Origin: Pantoea sp. 1.19
GTDB taxonomy: Bacteria; Pseudomonadota; Gammaproteobacteria; Enterobacterales; Enterobacteriaceae
DNA: 64,000 nucleotides
Reading direction: 5' to 3'
Assembly: GCF_001922585.1 (NCBI RefSeq)
Contig: NZ_MRBS01000008.1
Span: 124,001-188,000, forward strand
Shown: piece by piece, positions 7,878 to 17,604 of the stretch
Layout: every line of letters begins with the position of its first letter
How positions within the stretch are numbered: position 1 is the stretch's first letter
Program-made: the position numbers and the translations under genes
The notes under the pieces: generated by a model
The model's database searches: none
What the model was told of the DNA's origin: nothing
Seen by the model: the letters and a program-made list of their open reading frames with translations, nothing else

Positions 7878-9101
7878 ATGCGGGCGGATACACAGACAGT
7901 CTATGCCGTTGCAACGGCTGATACTAAAGGAAGTGAACTGTATTATATACGAGAACGGATTAATGCCGCAGGCGTGAGGGTCGTGACCGTGGACGTGTCG
8001 ACCCGGCCGCTTGAGACGCCTTCGCAGGCCGATATCATCCCGCAGCAGGTGGCGGCCTGCCATCCGGAAGGGCCGCAGGCGGTGTTTTGCGGCGATCGCG
8101 GTCAGGCCATTACGGCGATGGCCGAGGCCTTTCGCTGTTTTCTGGTGCAGCAGCCCGACGTGGCCGGCATTATCGGCCTGGGCGGGTCGGGCGGTACCGC
8201 ACTGATCACCCCGGCGATGCAGGCGCTGCCGATTGGCGTGCCGAAGGTGATGGTCTCCACCATGGTCAGTGGTGATGTGTCCGCCTATGTCGGCAGCAGC
8301 GATATCAGCCTGCTGTATTCGGTCACCGATCTTGCCGGGCTGAACCGGATTTCCCGCCGGGTGTTGGGTAACGCAGCGCACCAGATTGCCGGTGCGGTAC
8401 GTTTTACCATACCGGCGATCGACAGCGATAAACCGGCGCTGGGCCTGAGCATGTTCGGCGTGACCACCCCCTGCGTGCAGGCGGTGAGCGAGCAGCTGGC
8501 ACCGCAGTTTGACTGCCTGGTATTTCACGCTACCGGCAGCGGGGGCATGGCGCTGGAGAAGCTGGTGGCGCAGCATCTGCTGGCCGGCGTGCTCGATCTG
8601 ACCACCACCGAAGTGGCCGATCTGCTGTTTGGCGGCGTGCTGGCCTGCGAGCCCAGCCGTTTTGACGCCGTTGCCCGGACGCAGGTACCCTGCGTGATGT
8701 CGGCGGGCGCGCTGGATATGATTAACTTTGGCCAGCCATCAACCGTACCGTCGCGCTATGCCAGCCGCCTGTTCTATCACCATAACCCGCAGGTTACCCT
8801 GATGCGCACCAGCGTTGAAGAGAACCGGCAGATGGGCGAATGGATCGCGGATAAGCTGAACCGCTGCGCCGGGCCGCTGGTCTTCATCATTCCGGAAGGC
8901 GGTTTCTCCGCCCTCGATGCCGAGGGACAGCCGTTCTGGTCGCCGGCGGCTAACGCGGCTTTTATCGCCGCGTTGAAAGCCCGCGTGCAGGTAACCCCGC
9001 AGCGGCGGCTGGTGAGCGTACCGTGGCATATTAACGATCCGCGCTTTGCCGAAGCGGCCTGTACCCTTTTTCAGCAGATGATTAACAAGGAGAGTGTGTA
9101 A
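7878..9101 (+). CDS. UPF0261 (Tm-1-like ATP-binding domain) protein
   Basis: 407 aa. The whole chain fits the UPF0261 family: an N-terminal [11 protein letters not shown] block, then [18 protein letters not shown], the [12 protein letters not shown] segment, a central [11 protein letters not shown] stretch, and a C-terminal [16 protein letters not shown]. The tomato antiviral protein Tm-1 has this domain at its N terminus, where it binds ATP; the bacterial function is not established. A GAGG site 8 bp upstream supports the ATG. The stop overlaps the start of the next gene by one base (TAATG), so the two products are probably made together. Nothing in the sequence points to a particular substrate. 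Confidence 0.88.
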   Translation: MRADTQTVYAVATADTKGSELYYIRERINAAGVRVVTVDVSTRPLETPSQADIIPQQVAACHPEGPQAVFCGDRGQAITAMAEAFRCFLVQQPDVAGIIGLGGSGGTALITPAMQALPIGVPKVMVSTMVSGDVSAYVGSSDISLLYSVTDLAGLNRISRRVLGNAAHQIAGAVRFTIPAIDSDKPALGLSMFGVTTPCVQAVSEQLAPQFDCLVFHATGSGGMALEKLVAQHLLAGVLDLTTTEVADLLFGGVLACEPSRFDAVARTQVPCVMSAGALDMINFGQPSTVPSRYASRLFYHHNPQVTLMRTSVEENRQMGEWIADKLNRCAGPLVFIIPEGGFSALDAEGQPFWSPAANAAFIAALKARVQVTPQRRLVSVPWHINDPRFAEAACTLFQQMINKESV

Positions 9102-9934
9102 TGACAGCCCCATCCCGTCAGGTGATTTTGCAGCGTTTCAGAGAAAAAATCGCCCGTGGCGAACCGCTGATCGGCGGTGGCGCCGGAACCGGACTGTCGG
9201 CGAAGTGTGAAGAGGCCGGCGGCATTGATTTAATTGTGATTTACAACTCCGGGCGCTACCGCATGGCCGGACGTGGATCGCTGGCCGGTCTGCTGGCCTA
9301 CGGCAACGCCAATGAGATTGTCATGGAGATGGCGAAAGAGGTGCTGCCGGTGGTGAAACATACCCCGGTGCTGGCCGGCGTTAACGGTACCGATCCCTTC
9401 TGCCTGTTTGATACGTTCTTAGACGATCTGCGAGCGCAGGGCTTTTCCGGCGTGCAAAACTTTCCGACCGTCGGATTGATTGACGGTAACTTCCGCGCCA
9501 ACCTGGAGGAGACCGGCATGGGCTACGGGCTGGAAGTGGAGATGATTCGCTTGGCGCACCAGAAGGGATTGCTGACCACGCCCTACGTGTTCAGCGCCGA
9601 AGACGCGGTGGCGATGACCGAAGCGGGCGCCGATATCATTGTCGCCCACATGGGGCTAACCACCGGTGGTAACATTGGCGCCGACACGGCGCTGAGTCTG
9701 GAGGCCTGCGTGCCGCTGATTAACGACTGGGCAGCGGCGGCAAAGCGGGTGCGGAACGAGGTGATTGTGCTGTGCCACGGCGGGCCGATCGCCCGGCCGG
9801 ACGACGCGCGCTATATTTTGCAGCACTGCCCGCAGTGTGACGGCTTCTACGGCGCCAGCTCGATGGAGCGGCTGCCGACCGAGGAGGCGCTGACCCGCAC
9901 GACGCGGGAGTTTACCACCATCGGCCGGCGCTAA
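9101..9934 (+). CDS. TIM-barrel protein, phosphoenolpyruvate hydrolase-like
   Basis: 277 aa. It is recognised as the TIM-barrel family (COG5564 type) that corresponds to the C-terminal domain of plant Tm-1 proteins. Visible blocks include [58 protein letters not shown], and [14 protein letters not shown] near the C-terminal half, ending with a CHGGPI and GASSMERLP phosphate-loop-like region. Family annotation as PEP hydrolase is by similarity and no activity is known for this operon. Translation is coupled to the preceding gene. Confidence 0.85.
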   Translation: MTAPSRQVILQRFREKIARGEPLIGGGAGTGLSAKCEEAGGIDLIVIYNSGRYRMAGRGSLAGLLAYGNANEIVMEMAKEVLPVVKHTPVLAGVNGTDPFCLFDTFLDDLRAQGFSGVQNFPTVGLIDGNFRANLEETGMGYGLEVEMIRLAHQKGLLTTPYVFSAEDAVAMTEAGADIIVAHMGLTTGGNIGADTALSLEACVPLINDWAAAAKRVRNEVIVLCHGGPIARPDDARYILQHCPQCDGFYGASSMERLPTEEALTRTTREFTTIGRR

Positions 9935-9959
9935 AGCCGGCGGGCCGGTCACGCCGGCT
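9935..9959. terminator. Hairpin between convergent genes
   Basis: AGCCGGCG (9935-9942) pairs with CGCCGGCT (9952-9959), directly after the stop of the TIM-barrel gene and 11 bp from the end of convergent mltC. No long T run follows, so it may act as a weak bidirectional terminator or 3'-end stabiliser. Confidence 0.5.
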
Positions 9960-9970
9960 CGCCGTCAGCA

Positions 9971-11053
9971 TCAGCGGTAAAACCGATAGCTGCGCTGGGC
10001 GTTATTCACCTTATACAGATAGCGGCGTGACTCCGCCGACGGATGCTGACTGGTCAGCGTCTCGTACACTTCAGCCGGCGACAGATTGTTGATTTTACTA
10101 AAGGCAGTAGTTTTATTGCTGGAGAACACCCGCAGTACGCTGCCGGCGCCGCCGTTATAGGCGGTGATGACCGCGTAGCGGCGGGAGGTGGTGTTGCTGA
10201 TCCCGTTCAGGTAGCTATCCTGCAAAATCGACAGATATGCCGCACCGGCGTCGATATTGTTTTGTGGATCAAACAGATAGCTGCGACTCGGCTTACCGCC
10301 TTTCCCCTTCAGTCGGAACACGTCGACCCCGGCGGTGTGCTGCACCACCTGCATCAGCCCCAGCGCGTCGGCGTGGCTCACCGCATAGGGGTTGAAGCTG
10401 GATTCAATTTGCATGATCGCCAGAATCAGCGACTGATCGACGCCGTAGCGGGCGGCGGCTTCACGCACCATCGGCAGATATTTGTGCGCGCGTTTATCGA
10501 GATGGTTTGGCACCATCTGGATAGTTACCGAGTAGATCGCGTGCAGGCCGGAGGTGCGGCGCTGCAGTCTGTTTTGCAGCAGCCAGTCGGCGTAATTGCC
10601 GGCGCGCCCCTGCCAGCGAATCGGCTGGCCGGTGTTGTCCAGCACCTGACCATACAGCAGCGGCTCCTGACTGAGCTTAATGTCGTTAGCGTCGGAATAG
10701 AGATCGACATTCCCCGGATCGTCGCCGATTAACAGCGTGGTCACGATCGCCTGGCGCAGGCTGGCCATCGGATCGGTACCGGAAATGGTCTCAATGGTGA
10801 TGGTCCCGGCTTCAAAGTTAATGTGGCTGCGGGTGTAATAACCGTCGCTGTACTTCACATAGTCCTTCGGCCCGGCAATCAGCACTTCATTCATGCCCCA
10901 GATATTTTCAATGTTATGGGCAAACTGCCCCATCAAAATATCAAAGCCGTTGGTATCTTTGATCCACTCTTCGTGAAACGGATTTTTTTTGGTGCTGGAG
11001 CAGGAGATAAGCAGCGGGGCTATCACCAGCAAGGCGAATACGTTTTTCTTCAT
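9971..11053 (-). CDS. mltC: Membrane-bound lytic murein transglycosylase C
   Basis: 360 aa lipoprotein. The signal ends with the lipobox LISC (Cys at about residue 18), which anchors the protein in the outer membrane. An N-terminal DUF3393-like part is followed from about residue 190 by the soluble lytic transglycosylase domain, with the catalytic Glu in [14 protein letters not shown], then ALGLMQVV and [13 protein letters not shown]. The enzyme cleaves the glycan strand of peptidoglycan to leave 1,6-anhydromuramyl ends. It lies in the conserved order mutY-yggX-mltC, 53 bp after yggX. Confidence 0.95.
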   Translation of the reverse strand: MKKNVFALLVIAPLLISCSSTKKNPFHEEWIKDTNGFDILMGQFAHNIENIWGMNEVLIAGPKDYVKYSDGYYTRSHINFEAGTITIETISGTDPMASLRQAIVTTLLIGDDPGNVDLYSDANDIKLSQEPLLYGQVLDNTGQPIRWQGRAGNYADWLLQNRLQRRTSGLHAIYSVTIQMVPNHLDKRAHKYLPMVREAAARYGVDQSLILAIMQIESSFNPYAVSHADALGLMQVVQHTAGVDVFRLKGKGGKPSRSYLFDPQNNIDAGAAYLSILQDSYLNGISNTTSRRYAVITAYNGGAGSVLRVFSSNKTTAFSKINNLSPAEVYETLTSQHPSAESRRYLYKVNNAQRSYRFYR

Positions 11054-11106
11054 CGTTTAGTCGCGGTGCCTGCAAATAGTCAGGGCCTCCAGGGAGGCCC
11101 AACGGG

Positions 11107-11379
11107 TTACGCTTCGGGCGGCGTATAACCTTCAATGTGAACCTCTTTGCCTTCAAACAGGAAGTTGACCATCTCCTGCTCGAGCACCTTGCGGTGATCG
11201 GGGTTCATCATGTTCAGTTTCTTTTCATTAATCAGCATGGTCTGCTTTTTCATCCACTCGCCCCAGGCCTCTTTAGAGATCTCATTGTAGATGCGTTGGC
11301 CAATCTCGCCCGGGTAGAGCTGAAAATCCTGCCCTTCGGCGTCGCGCTGCAGGTAGGTACAAAAAATGGTGCGGCTCAT
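11107..11379 (-). CDS. yggX: Fe(2+)-trafficking / oxidative damage protection protein
   Basis: 90 aa. The sequence starts [16 protein letters not shown] and contains [22 protein letters not shown] and the [12 protein letters not shown] segment that define YggX. The family is a small cytosolic protein linked to protection of Fe-S clusters against oxidative damage and works in the same pathway as MutY, itself an Fe-S enzyme. Its start overlaps the stop of mutY by one base. Confidence 0.96.
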   Translation of the reverse strand: MSRTIFCTYLQRDAEGQDFQLYPGEIGQRIYNEISKEAWGEWMKKQTMLINEKKLNMMNPDHRKVLEQEMVNFLFEGKEVHIEGYTPPEA

Positions 11380-12455
11380 CAGGGTTCCTCTTCGTTTATC
11401 AGTGGCTGCCGGGGATGGCGCAGCGGCGCCAGCAGGCGCTCAACCGGCGCGGCCAGCCCGACAGCGGGCGGTTGCGCTAAGTTATACCAGAGACCCGGCT
11501 CCTCATCCATGGCGCCGGCGCGCCCTGACAGGGTCAGCGCCATCGGCACGATATCCAGATGGAAATGGCTAAAGGTGTGGCGAAAGGCAATGCCTTGCTG
11601 CAGCGCGTCGTCGCTAACGCCGTGGGCGCGCAGCGCGTCGCGCAGCGCCGCTTCGCTATCATACTGAGGAAAACAGTACAGCCCGCCCCAAAGTCCGACC
11701 GGTGGCCGTTGCTGCAGCCAGATCTGATCTTCCTGCTGCAGCAGTAAAAACCAGGCGCTGCGCACCGGCAGCGTCTGCTTCGGTTTTTTTCCCGGATAGC
11801 AGGTCTGGTCGCCGTTTGCCTGGGCGAGGCAGTCGCGGCTTAGCGGGCAGATTGCGCATTTCGGACGCGAGCGGGTGCAGACCATCGCGCCGAGATCCAT
11901 CATTGCCTGATTAAATTCGCTGACGCGCGCGGCCGGAGTTACCGCTTCGCTCAGCGCCCACAGCTGCTTTTCCACCTCTTTTTTCCCCGGCCAGCCGGCG
12001 ACGGCAAAGCAGCGCGCCAGCACCCGCTTCACGTTGCCATCGAGGATGGGATAGTGCTGTCCAAGCGATAGCGACAAGATCGCACCGGCGGTCGAGCGGC
12101 CCACGCCGGGCAGATCGGCGACGGCCTCAAACTGGGTGGGAAAGCGGCCGCCGTGGCGTACCACGATCTGCTGCGCCGCTTTGTGCAGGTTGCGCGCCCG
12201 CGCGTAGTAGCCCAGCCCGGTCCACAGGTGCAGCACCTCATCAATGGGCGCAGCGGCCAGCGCTGCCACATCGGGAAAGCGCGCCATAAAGCGTTCGAAG
12301 TAGGGGATAACCGTCGCCACCTGGGTTTGCTGCAGCATCACTTCCGACAGCCAGACCTTATAAGGGGTTTTCGCTATCTGCCACGGCAGGGTTTTACGGC
12401 CATAGTGTTGATACCAATCAAGAACCTGTTGCGCGAACGCCGCCGCCTGTATCAT
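11379..12455 (-). CDS. mutY: Adenine DNA glycosylase
   Basis: 358 aa from the ATG at 12455 ([15 protein letters not shown]), chosen to match E. coli MutY; an ATG five codons upstream (12470) is also possible. MutY removes adenine mispaired with 8-oxoguanine or G. The helix-hairpin-helix/Gly-Pro-Asp motif is in [14 protein letters not shown], the catalytic Asp is in the following stretch, the Fe-S cluster cysteines are in [17 protein letters not shown], and a C-terminal Nudix-like domain starts near residue 235. It heads the mutY-yggX-mltC operon and is divergent from trmB. Confidence 0.96.
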   Translation of the reverse strand: MIQAAAFAQQVLDWYQHYGRKTLPWQIAKTPYKVWLSEVMLQQTQVATVIPYFERFMARFPDVAALAAAPIDEVLHLWTGLGYYARARNLHKAAQQIVVRHGGRFPTQFEAVADLPGVGRSTAGAILSLSLGQHYPILDGNVKRVLARCFAVAGWPGKKEVEKQLWALSEAVTPAARVSEFNQAMMDLGAMVCTRSRPKCAICPLSRDCLAQANGDQTCYPGKKPKQTLPVRSAWFLLLQQEDQIWLQQRPPVGLWGGLYCFPQYDSEAALRDALRAHGVSDDALQQGIAFRHTFSHFHLDIVPMALTLSGRAGAMDEEPGLWYNLAQPPAVGLAAPVERLLAPLRHPRQPLINEEEP

Positions 12456-12632
12456 CGGGTGAGCTTCCATCGTATGAATCCGCCGGGGATTCCAGCACAG
12501 CCAACCGGCACTGTAAATCACCAGATTGTAAACCGCTGTCACGTCGCGCCGCCTGTGGCGGCGGGAAGGGTGTCGGTGGCGGCAATTTTCGGCTAAAATC
12601 ACTGCTTTCTGACGCGAATGACAAGCAGATAA

Positions 12633-13358
12633 ATGACGATGAAAGATGACGTGATCTCCCCGGAATTCGATGAAAACGGACGCGCTCTGCGCCGAATTCG
12701 CAGTTTTGTGCGCCGCCAGGGGCGGTTAACTAAAGGCCAGCAGCAGGCGCTGGACGCGCTGTGGCCGGTAATGGGCGTGGAGTATCGTCCGGAGCCGCTG
12801 GATCTGGTGACCCTGTTTGGGCGGGAAGCGCCGGTGGTGCTCGAAATCGGTTTTGGCATGGGCGCCTCGCTGGTGACCATGGCACAGAACAATCCGCACC
12901 AAAACTTTTTGGGCATTGAGGTACATTCGCCGGGCGTGGGCGCCTGCCTGGCGGCGGCGCAGGAAGCCGGAGTAGAGAACCTGCGCGTGATGTGCCATGA
13001 CGCGGTGGAAGTGCTGGATACCATGATCCCGGACAATGCGCTGCGCATGGTGCAGCTGTTCTTCCCCGATCCCTGGCATAAAGCGCGCCACAACAAGCGT
13101 CGCATCGTGCAGGTGCCGTTTGCCGAGAAAGTGCTGGGTAAACTTAAGCTGGGCGGAACGTTCCATATGGCCACCGACTGGCAGGCGTACGCCGAGCATA
13201 TGCTGGAGGTGATGAACAGCGTGGAAGGGTTTAAGAATCTCTCTGAAACGGGAGACTACGTCCCGCGTCCGGCATCCCGGCCGGTAACAAAATTCGAGCA
13301 GCGCGGTCAGCGTCTTGGCCACGGTGTATGGGATCTGATGTTTGAGAGGATTAAATAA
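12633..13358 (+). CDS. trmB: tRNA (guanine-N7)-methyltransferase
   Basis: 241 aa. It uses SAM to form m7G46 in tRNA. The Rossmann SAM site is [11 protein letters not shown], followed by [25 protein letters not shown], and the catalytic [15 protein letters not shown] motif; the tail [20 protein letters not shown] is also diagnostic. An in-frame ATG at 12639 is an alternative start. The stop shares one base with yggL (TAATG), implying coupling. Confidence 0.97.
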   Translation: MTMKDDVISPEFDENGRALRRIRSFVRRQGRLTKGQQQALDALWPVMGVEYRPEPLDLVTLFGREAPVVLEIGFGMGASLVTMAQNNPHQNFLGIEVHSPGVGACLAAAQEAGVENLRVMCHDAVEVLDTMIPDNALRMVQLFFPDPWHKARHNKRRIVQVPFAEKVLGKLKLGGTFHMATDWQAYAEHMLEVMNSVEGFKNLSETGDYVPRPASRPVTKFEQRGQRLGHGVWDLMFERIK

Positions 13359-13687
13359 TGGCCAAACAGCCACGCAGCCGCCGCTTACGTAAAAAACTGC
13401 ACGTCGGGGAGTTCCAGGAACTGGGCTTTTCGATTGCCTGGACCTTTCCGGAAGGCACCAGTGAAACCCACATCGACAGCACGCTGGATGCGCTGATTGA
13501 AGAGGTGATTGAGCCGAACGGCCTGGCCTTTGACGGCAGCGGCTATCTCAGCTGGGAAGGGCTGATCTGTCTGCAGCAAACCGGGAAATGCACTGAGGCA
13601 CAGCGCGAGCAGGTGCGCAGCTGGCTTAAGGCCCGCCAGCTGCAAGACGTGCAGGTCAGCGAACTTTTTGATGTCTGGTGGGACTGA
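13358..13687 (+). CDS. yggL: YggL family (50S ribosome-associated) protein
   Basis: 109 aa, starting [20 protein letters not shown], with the conserved WTFPEGTSE and LAFDGSGYLSWEGL blocks of the DUF469/YggL family. Homologues associate with the 50S subunit and are implicated in its assembly. It follows trmB by a one-base overlap, as in E. coli. Confidence 0.93.
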   Translation: MAKQPRSRRLRKKLHVGEFQELGFSIAWTFPEGTSETHIDSTLDALIEEVIEPNGLAFDGSGYLSWEGLICLQQTGKCTEAQREQVRSWLKARQLQDVQVSELFDVWWD

Positions 13688-13746
13688 ACCAGCCTCTCTT
13701 GCTGTTACCGTTCGGGCGCGGGGAACGCGCCCGCTGAGGAGTGAAG

Positions 13747-14460
13747 ATGCGAAAACTCGTAGCCGGGGCGGCGATGCTCGTCGCCCTCCACGCGCAGGCT
13801 GATTATCAGTGCAGCGTAACACCGCAGGATGATGTGGTGATCACCCCGCAAAGCGTGCAGGTCACGGGCGCCAGCGGCAATCTGCAGATCACGCCGCAGG
13901 GCGAGGTGCGACAAAACGGTCAGCTACTGACTCTGGACGGCGCAACCCGGCAGAAGGCCATCGATTACCAGGCGGCGCTGCGGCGCGATCTCCCCTGGAT
14001 CGATCAGGGCGCGCGTCAGCGCCTCGAGCGCGGCCGGCTGGCGCTGGACAAGGTGGTGGTAGAAAAGCTGGGCAGCAACAGCAGCGTTCGGGGACGCCTC
14101 ACCACCCTGGATGGTCAGCTGAAGCAGCAGATGAACCGCATTATCGAGCACCGCAGCGACGGTCTGACCTTCCATCATCAGGCAATCGATCAGGTCCGCC
14201 AGGACGGAGAGCGCATTGTGCAGAGCAGCCTGGGCGGCGTGGTACAGGACAGCCTGAACGAGATGGGGACCCGCCAGGCGCTGAGCGGCGATAATCCGCT
14301 GCAGGCGGTGATGGGGAATCTTGGCGGCTTGCAGCAGGCGATCCAGCAAGAGTGGAGCAATCAGGAGCAGGATTTCCAGCACTTTGGTCGAGAGGTGTGC
14401 AATCGCGTCACGGCCCTGGAGTCACAGCGTCAGGGACTCACCGCCGCGCTACCGAAGTAA
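13747..14460 (+). CDS. yggN: DUF2884 family exported protein
   Basis: 237 aa from the ATG at 13747, which has GAGGAG 7 bp upstream; a GTG at 13741 is in frame but overlaps that site. A signal peptide (MRKLVAGAAMLVALHAQA) precedes a Cys-containing start YQCSVTPQDDV, then Q-rich helical segments, and a late Cys in FGREVCNRV. It matches the YggN family of unknown function. Order trmB-yggL-yggN is as in E. coli; the next gene to the right (tas) is not the E. coli neighbour. Confidence 0.9.
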   Translation: MRKLVAGAAMLVALHAQADYQCSVTPQDDVVITPQSVQVTGASGNLQITPQGEVRQNGQLLTLDGATRQKAIDYQAALRRDLPWIDQGARQRLERGRLALDKVVVEKLGSNSSVRGRLTTLDGQLKQQMNRIIEHRSDGLTFHHQAIDQVRQDGERIVQSSLGGVVQDSLNEMGTRQALSGDNPLQAVMGNLGGLQQAIQQEWSNQEQDFQHFGREVCNRVTALESQRQGLTAALPK

Positions 14461-14484
14461 TCGCGAACGGTCAGCCAGTTACCG

Positions 14485-14511
14485 AGGACGGGAAAATTCC
14501 CGTCCTTTTTT
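14485..14511 (+). terminator. Terminator after yggN
   Basis: AGGACGGGAA (14485-14494) is complementary to TTCCCGTCCT (14497-14506), followed by TTTTTT. On the opposite strand the stop codon of tas overlaps the T run, and the A-rich left side is short, so it probably serves mainly yggN. Confidence 0.85.
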
Positions 14512-15550
14512 AGGGTGCCGGGAACGTATAGCGACGGTGAATCGCCTCCAGCGCTTCAAGCAGGTCAGCATCCAGCGTCAGCTGATAGCTGTCGATATTC
14601 AGCTGCAGCTGCTCCAGCGTGGTGGCGCCGAGCAGCGTGCTGGCGACAAACGGCTGCTGTCGCACAAACGCCAGCGCCATTTGTGACGGATCGAGACGGT
14701 GCTGCCGTGCCAGGGCAACGTAAGCGGCAGTGGCGGCCTCCGCCTGCTCGCCGCTGTAGCGGGTAAAGCGACTGAACAGGCTATTGCGCGCCCCGGCCGG
14801 CCGCGCGCCGTTCAGGTATTTACCGCTCAGCACGCCAAAGGCCAGGCTGGAGTAGGCCAGCAGCTCGACGCCTTCGAACTGGCTAATCTCGGCCAGCCCC
14901 ACTTCAAAGCTGCGATTCAGCAGGCTGTAGGGGTTTTGAATGGTGACAATCCGCGGCAGCTCGTGCTTTTCTGCCAGCTGCAGATAGCGCATCACGCCCC
15001 AGGGCGTTTCATTTGACACGCCAATATAGCGAATTTTCCCGGCGCGGACCTGCTCCGTCAGCGCTTCCAGCGTCTCCAGCAGGGTAACGGTCGCATTTTG
15101 GTCACTGTAGCTGTAGTTCAGCTTGCCGAAGCAGTTGGTCTGCCGCTGCGGCCAGTGCAGCTGATAGAGATCGATATAATCGGTATTTAGCCGCTTCAGG
15201 CTGGCATCCAGCGCGCTGCGAATGTTTTTGCGATCCAGCGCCTGGCCTGGGCGGATCGCGGCATCGCTGCCGCGCACCGGTCCGGCGATCTTGGTTGCCA
15301 GCACGACTTTATCGCGGCAGCCGCGCGCTTTGAGCCAGCTGCCGATGTAGGTTTCGGTGCGCCCCTGGGTTTCCGGACGCGGCGGAACCGGGTACATCTC
15401 AGCGGTATCAATCAGATTAATGCCGGATTGCAGCGCGAGATCGAGCTGCGCGTGGGCGTCGGCTTCGCTGTTTTGTTCACCAAAAGTCATGGTTCCCAGT
15501 CCCAGTGAGCTCACTTCAAGGGTGCTGTGGGGGATACGGTGATAGTGCAT
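14510..15550 (-). CDS. tas: Aldo-keto reductase family protein Tas
   Basis: 346 aa from the ATG at 15550 (MHYHRIPHSTLEVSSLGLG). The aldo-keto reductase barrel shows GTMTFGEQNSE, the catalytic Asp/Tyr in INLIDTAEMYP, Lys in VLATKIAGP, His in LYQLHWPQR, and the NADPH-binding ATTLEQLQLNI near the end. The E. coli homologue Tas is an NADP(H)-dependent reductase of uncertain physiological substrate. The open frame extends upstream to 15751 but those residues do not resemble the family. Next on the same strand is ygdR, 225 bp upstream. Confidence 0.95.
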   Translation of the reverse strand: MHYHRIPHSTLEVSSLGLGTMTFGEQNSEADAHAQLDLALQSGINLIDTAEMYPVPPRPETQGRTETYIGSWLKARGCRDKVVLATKIAGPVRGSDAAIRPGQALDRKNIRSALDASLKRLNTDYIDLYQLHWPQRQTNCFGKLNYSYSDQNATVTLLETLEALTEQVRAGKIRYIGVSNETPWGVMRYLQLAEKHELPRIVTIQNPYSLLNRSFEVGLAEISQFEGVELLAYSSLAFGVLSGKYLNGARPAGARNSLFSRFTRYSGEQAEAATAAYVALARQHRLDPSQMALAFVRQQPFVASTLLGATTLEQLQLNIDSYQLTLDADLLEALEAIHRRYTFPAP

Positions 15551-15775
15551 GCCGGCTTCCTTTAGAGTGGTGACCACCAACGTCCTGAATCGCGTGCGGC
15601 GGCGCCAGCCTATCCGGACGCGGACGAACGGAGTGCAGCTGCGACCGGTCACGACGCCGTGACGGGGGCTTAACGACAAACGGGCATTGACTATAACCCC
15701 GCCGGGTGGCGGCTGGAAAGGGGGGAATGTGCAGTAAGTGCCTGTCGCCACGCCGGGTGCGCAACAGGCGTTCGC
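15551..15775. other. tas-ygdR intergenic region
   Basis: 225 bp without a gene. A TATAGT hexamer on the minus strand near 15687-15692 is a possible -10 element for tas. Nothing else is seen. Confidence 0.3.
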
Positions 15776-15991
15776 TTAACGCTCAATCATTTGTGATACG
15801 GAATCACCGTTGATTTGCCGCTCGTGGCCCTGCTCATCAATGTATTTTACCAGACCGGTATCCTTATCAATTTCCGGTTTACCCTGGGTCATGATCATGT
15901 TGCCATCTTTGGTCGACATCACGTAGTGACTGCTGCATCCTGCCAGTAACATCGTCAGTGAGAGCGCAATCGCGCCCGTCATCCCTTTCAT
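15776..15991 (-). CDS. ygdR: YgdI/YgdR family lipoprotein
   Basis: 71 aa. The signal [19 protein letters not shown] has the lipobox LAGC. The short SH3-like mature part ([17 protein letters not shown]...[16 protein letters not shown]) defines the family. The function is unknown. It is paralogous to the ygdI product at 44517-44741. The place between tas and ygdQ is as in E. coli. Confidence 0.93.
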   Translation of the reverse strand: MKGMTGAIALSLTMLLAGCSSHYVMSTKDGNMIMTQGKPEIDKDTGLVKYIDEQGHERQINGDSVSQMIER

Positions 15992-16119
15992 CTCTTCTCC
16001 CGCTGCATGTGGCTATACCAGACACTAGTGTAGTGGCAAATCGCGCAGGGAAAAGGGATAAAGGACGCATTCTGAATATTCTGAGGTTTTCAGTGCGTCC
16101 TGATGGCATCGTGCGGCGG

Positions 16120-16830
16120 TTAGCTCGGGCTTTTTTTACTGCGCAGCAGATTCAGGGTTTCCACCGCCATAGAAAAGAACATCGCAAAATAGATGTAACC
16201 TTTTGGCACATGCACGTGGAAGCCTTCCAGGATCAGGGTGAAACCCACCAGGATCAGAAACGCCAGCGCCAGCATTTTTACCGACGGATGCCGCTCAACA
16301 AATTCGCCAATGGATTTCGCGGCAAACATCATCACGCCAACCGCAATGACCACCGCCGCCATCATAATAAACAGATGGTCAGAGAGGCCAACCGCGGTGA
16401 TCACCGAATCGAGGCTGAAGATGATATCCAGCAGCATGATCTGCACGATTGCGCCTAAAAACGAGTGCACGTTGGTCTGGTGCTCCCCCTCCTCGCCCTC
16501 AATGGTTTCATGGATCTCTTTGCTCGATTTCCACAGCAGAAACAGGCCGCCGAAAATCAGGATCAGGTCGCGGGCGGAAAAAGTGTGATCCAGTAGCGTA
16601 AACAGCGGATCGGTCAGGCGAATCACCCAGGCGATAGACGCCAGCAGCCCGAGCCGCATTAGCATGGCCCCGGCAAGGCCGAGGCGGCGCGCGCGCGCCT
16701 GCTGATGCTTCGGCAGTTTAGCGACCACCAGAGAGAGGAAAATTATGTTGTCGATGCCGAGGACGATTTCGAGAATCGTCAGGGTTCCTAACGCCAGCCA
16801 GGCGTTAGGATCTACTATCCAGTCAAACAT
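16120..16830 (-). CDS. ygdQ: TerC family integral membrane protein
   Basis: 236 aa with about seven hydrophobic segments. The family's acidic membrane motifs are visible: EIVLGIDNIIF near the N terminus and DIIFSLDSVITAVG in the middle. TerC-family proteins are linked to metal handling, in several cases Mn export; for YgdQ the substrate is not known. The order ygdR-ygdQ-mutH is conserved. Confidence 0.94.
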   Translation of the reverse strand: MFDWIVDPNAWLALGTLTILEIVLGIDNIIFLSLVVAKLPKHQQARARRLGLAGAMLMRLGLLASIAWVIRLTDPLFTLLDHTFSARDLILIFGGLFLLWKSSKEIHETIEGEEGEHQTNVHSFLGAIVQIMLLDIIFSLDSVITAVGLSDHLFIMMAAVVIAVGVMMFAAKSIGEFVERHPSVKMLALAFLILVGFTLILEGFHVHVPKGYIYFAMFFSMAVETLNLLRSKKSPS

Positions 16831-16917
16831 TGCGGCCCTGCTTCCTAAACAAAAAGTAAACGAAGATTATACGCGGAGTCAGTCGATGCGCGAAGCGGCT
16901 TTCACACCGGGTGCGCG

Positions 16918-17604
16918 CTACAGATGAAAATGGCGGGCCAGCAGGGCGGCGGTGAACGGTTTTTTCAGGTAGAAACCGCGCGGCAGGGTCAGGATCGGCT
17001 GGCCGTTTTCGCCACAGGCCTCGGTCAGCGCCCGGCTGTTGGCCGCTTTAGGGCGCAGCTGAAGCACTTCACCGTGGCGGGCGGTGATCTGCTCCACTTT
17101 TCCCAATACAATCAGCTCCATCAGCTCTTCCCAGTCGCGGCGCAGCATCGCCTCTTCCGCGCCGCTGGGACTCCACAGCAGCGGACTGCCGATGCGCCGC
17201 TCCGCCAGCGGAATGGCGCGATCGCCCTCTACCGGGATCCACAGCACCCGCGACAGCTTGTGCCGCACGTGGCTGCCGGCCCAGGTGACGCCGGTATTGC
17301 CGGTCAGCGGCGCGACGCAGACAAACGTGGTTTCCAGCGGGCGGCCGGCGCTATCCACCGGGATAGTTTTTAGCTCGACGCCAAGATGCGCGAAATCCTG
17401 TTCGGGTTTACTGCCGGCGCTGGCCCCCAGGTGCAGCTCCAGTAGCATCCCCACCCAGCCTTTATGACGCTTCAAATCGCGCGGAACCGGGATACCGGCG
17501 CGCGCCGCCAGTTCGGCCATCGTACAGCCGGCCAGAGCGGTGGCGCGAGCCAGCAGAGCGCCTTCATTGTCCGGGGGCGATAACGGATGGAAAAGCAGGG
17601 ACAT
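16918..17604 (-). CDS. mutH: DNA mismatch repair endonuclease MutH
   Basis: 228 aa from the ATG at 17604; a GTG three codons earlier is in frame. MutH nicks the unmethylated strand at hemimethylated GATC sites after activation by MutS/MutL. The active-site residues are D70, E77 and K79 ([14 protein letters not shown]), the same numbers as in E. coli, which supports this start. Further blocks are [27 protein letters not shown], and the C-terminal [20 protein letters not shown]. The upstream region holds a cluster of DnaA boxes. Confidence 0.97.
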   Translation of the reverse strand: MSLLFHPLSPPDNEGALLARATALAGCTMAELAARAGIPVPRDLKRHKGWVGMLLELHLGASAGSKPEQDFAHLGVELKTIPVDSAGRPLETTFVCVAPLTGNTGVTWAGSHVRHKLSRVLWIPVEGDRAIPLAERRIGSPLLWSPSGAEEAMLRRDWEELMELIVLGKVEQITARHGEVLQLRPKAANSRALTEACGENGQPILTLPRGFYLKKPFTAALLARHFHL

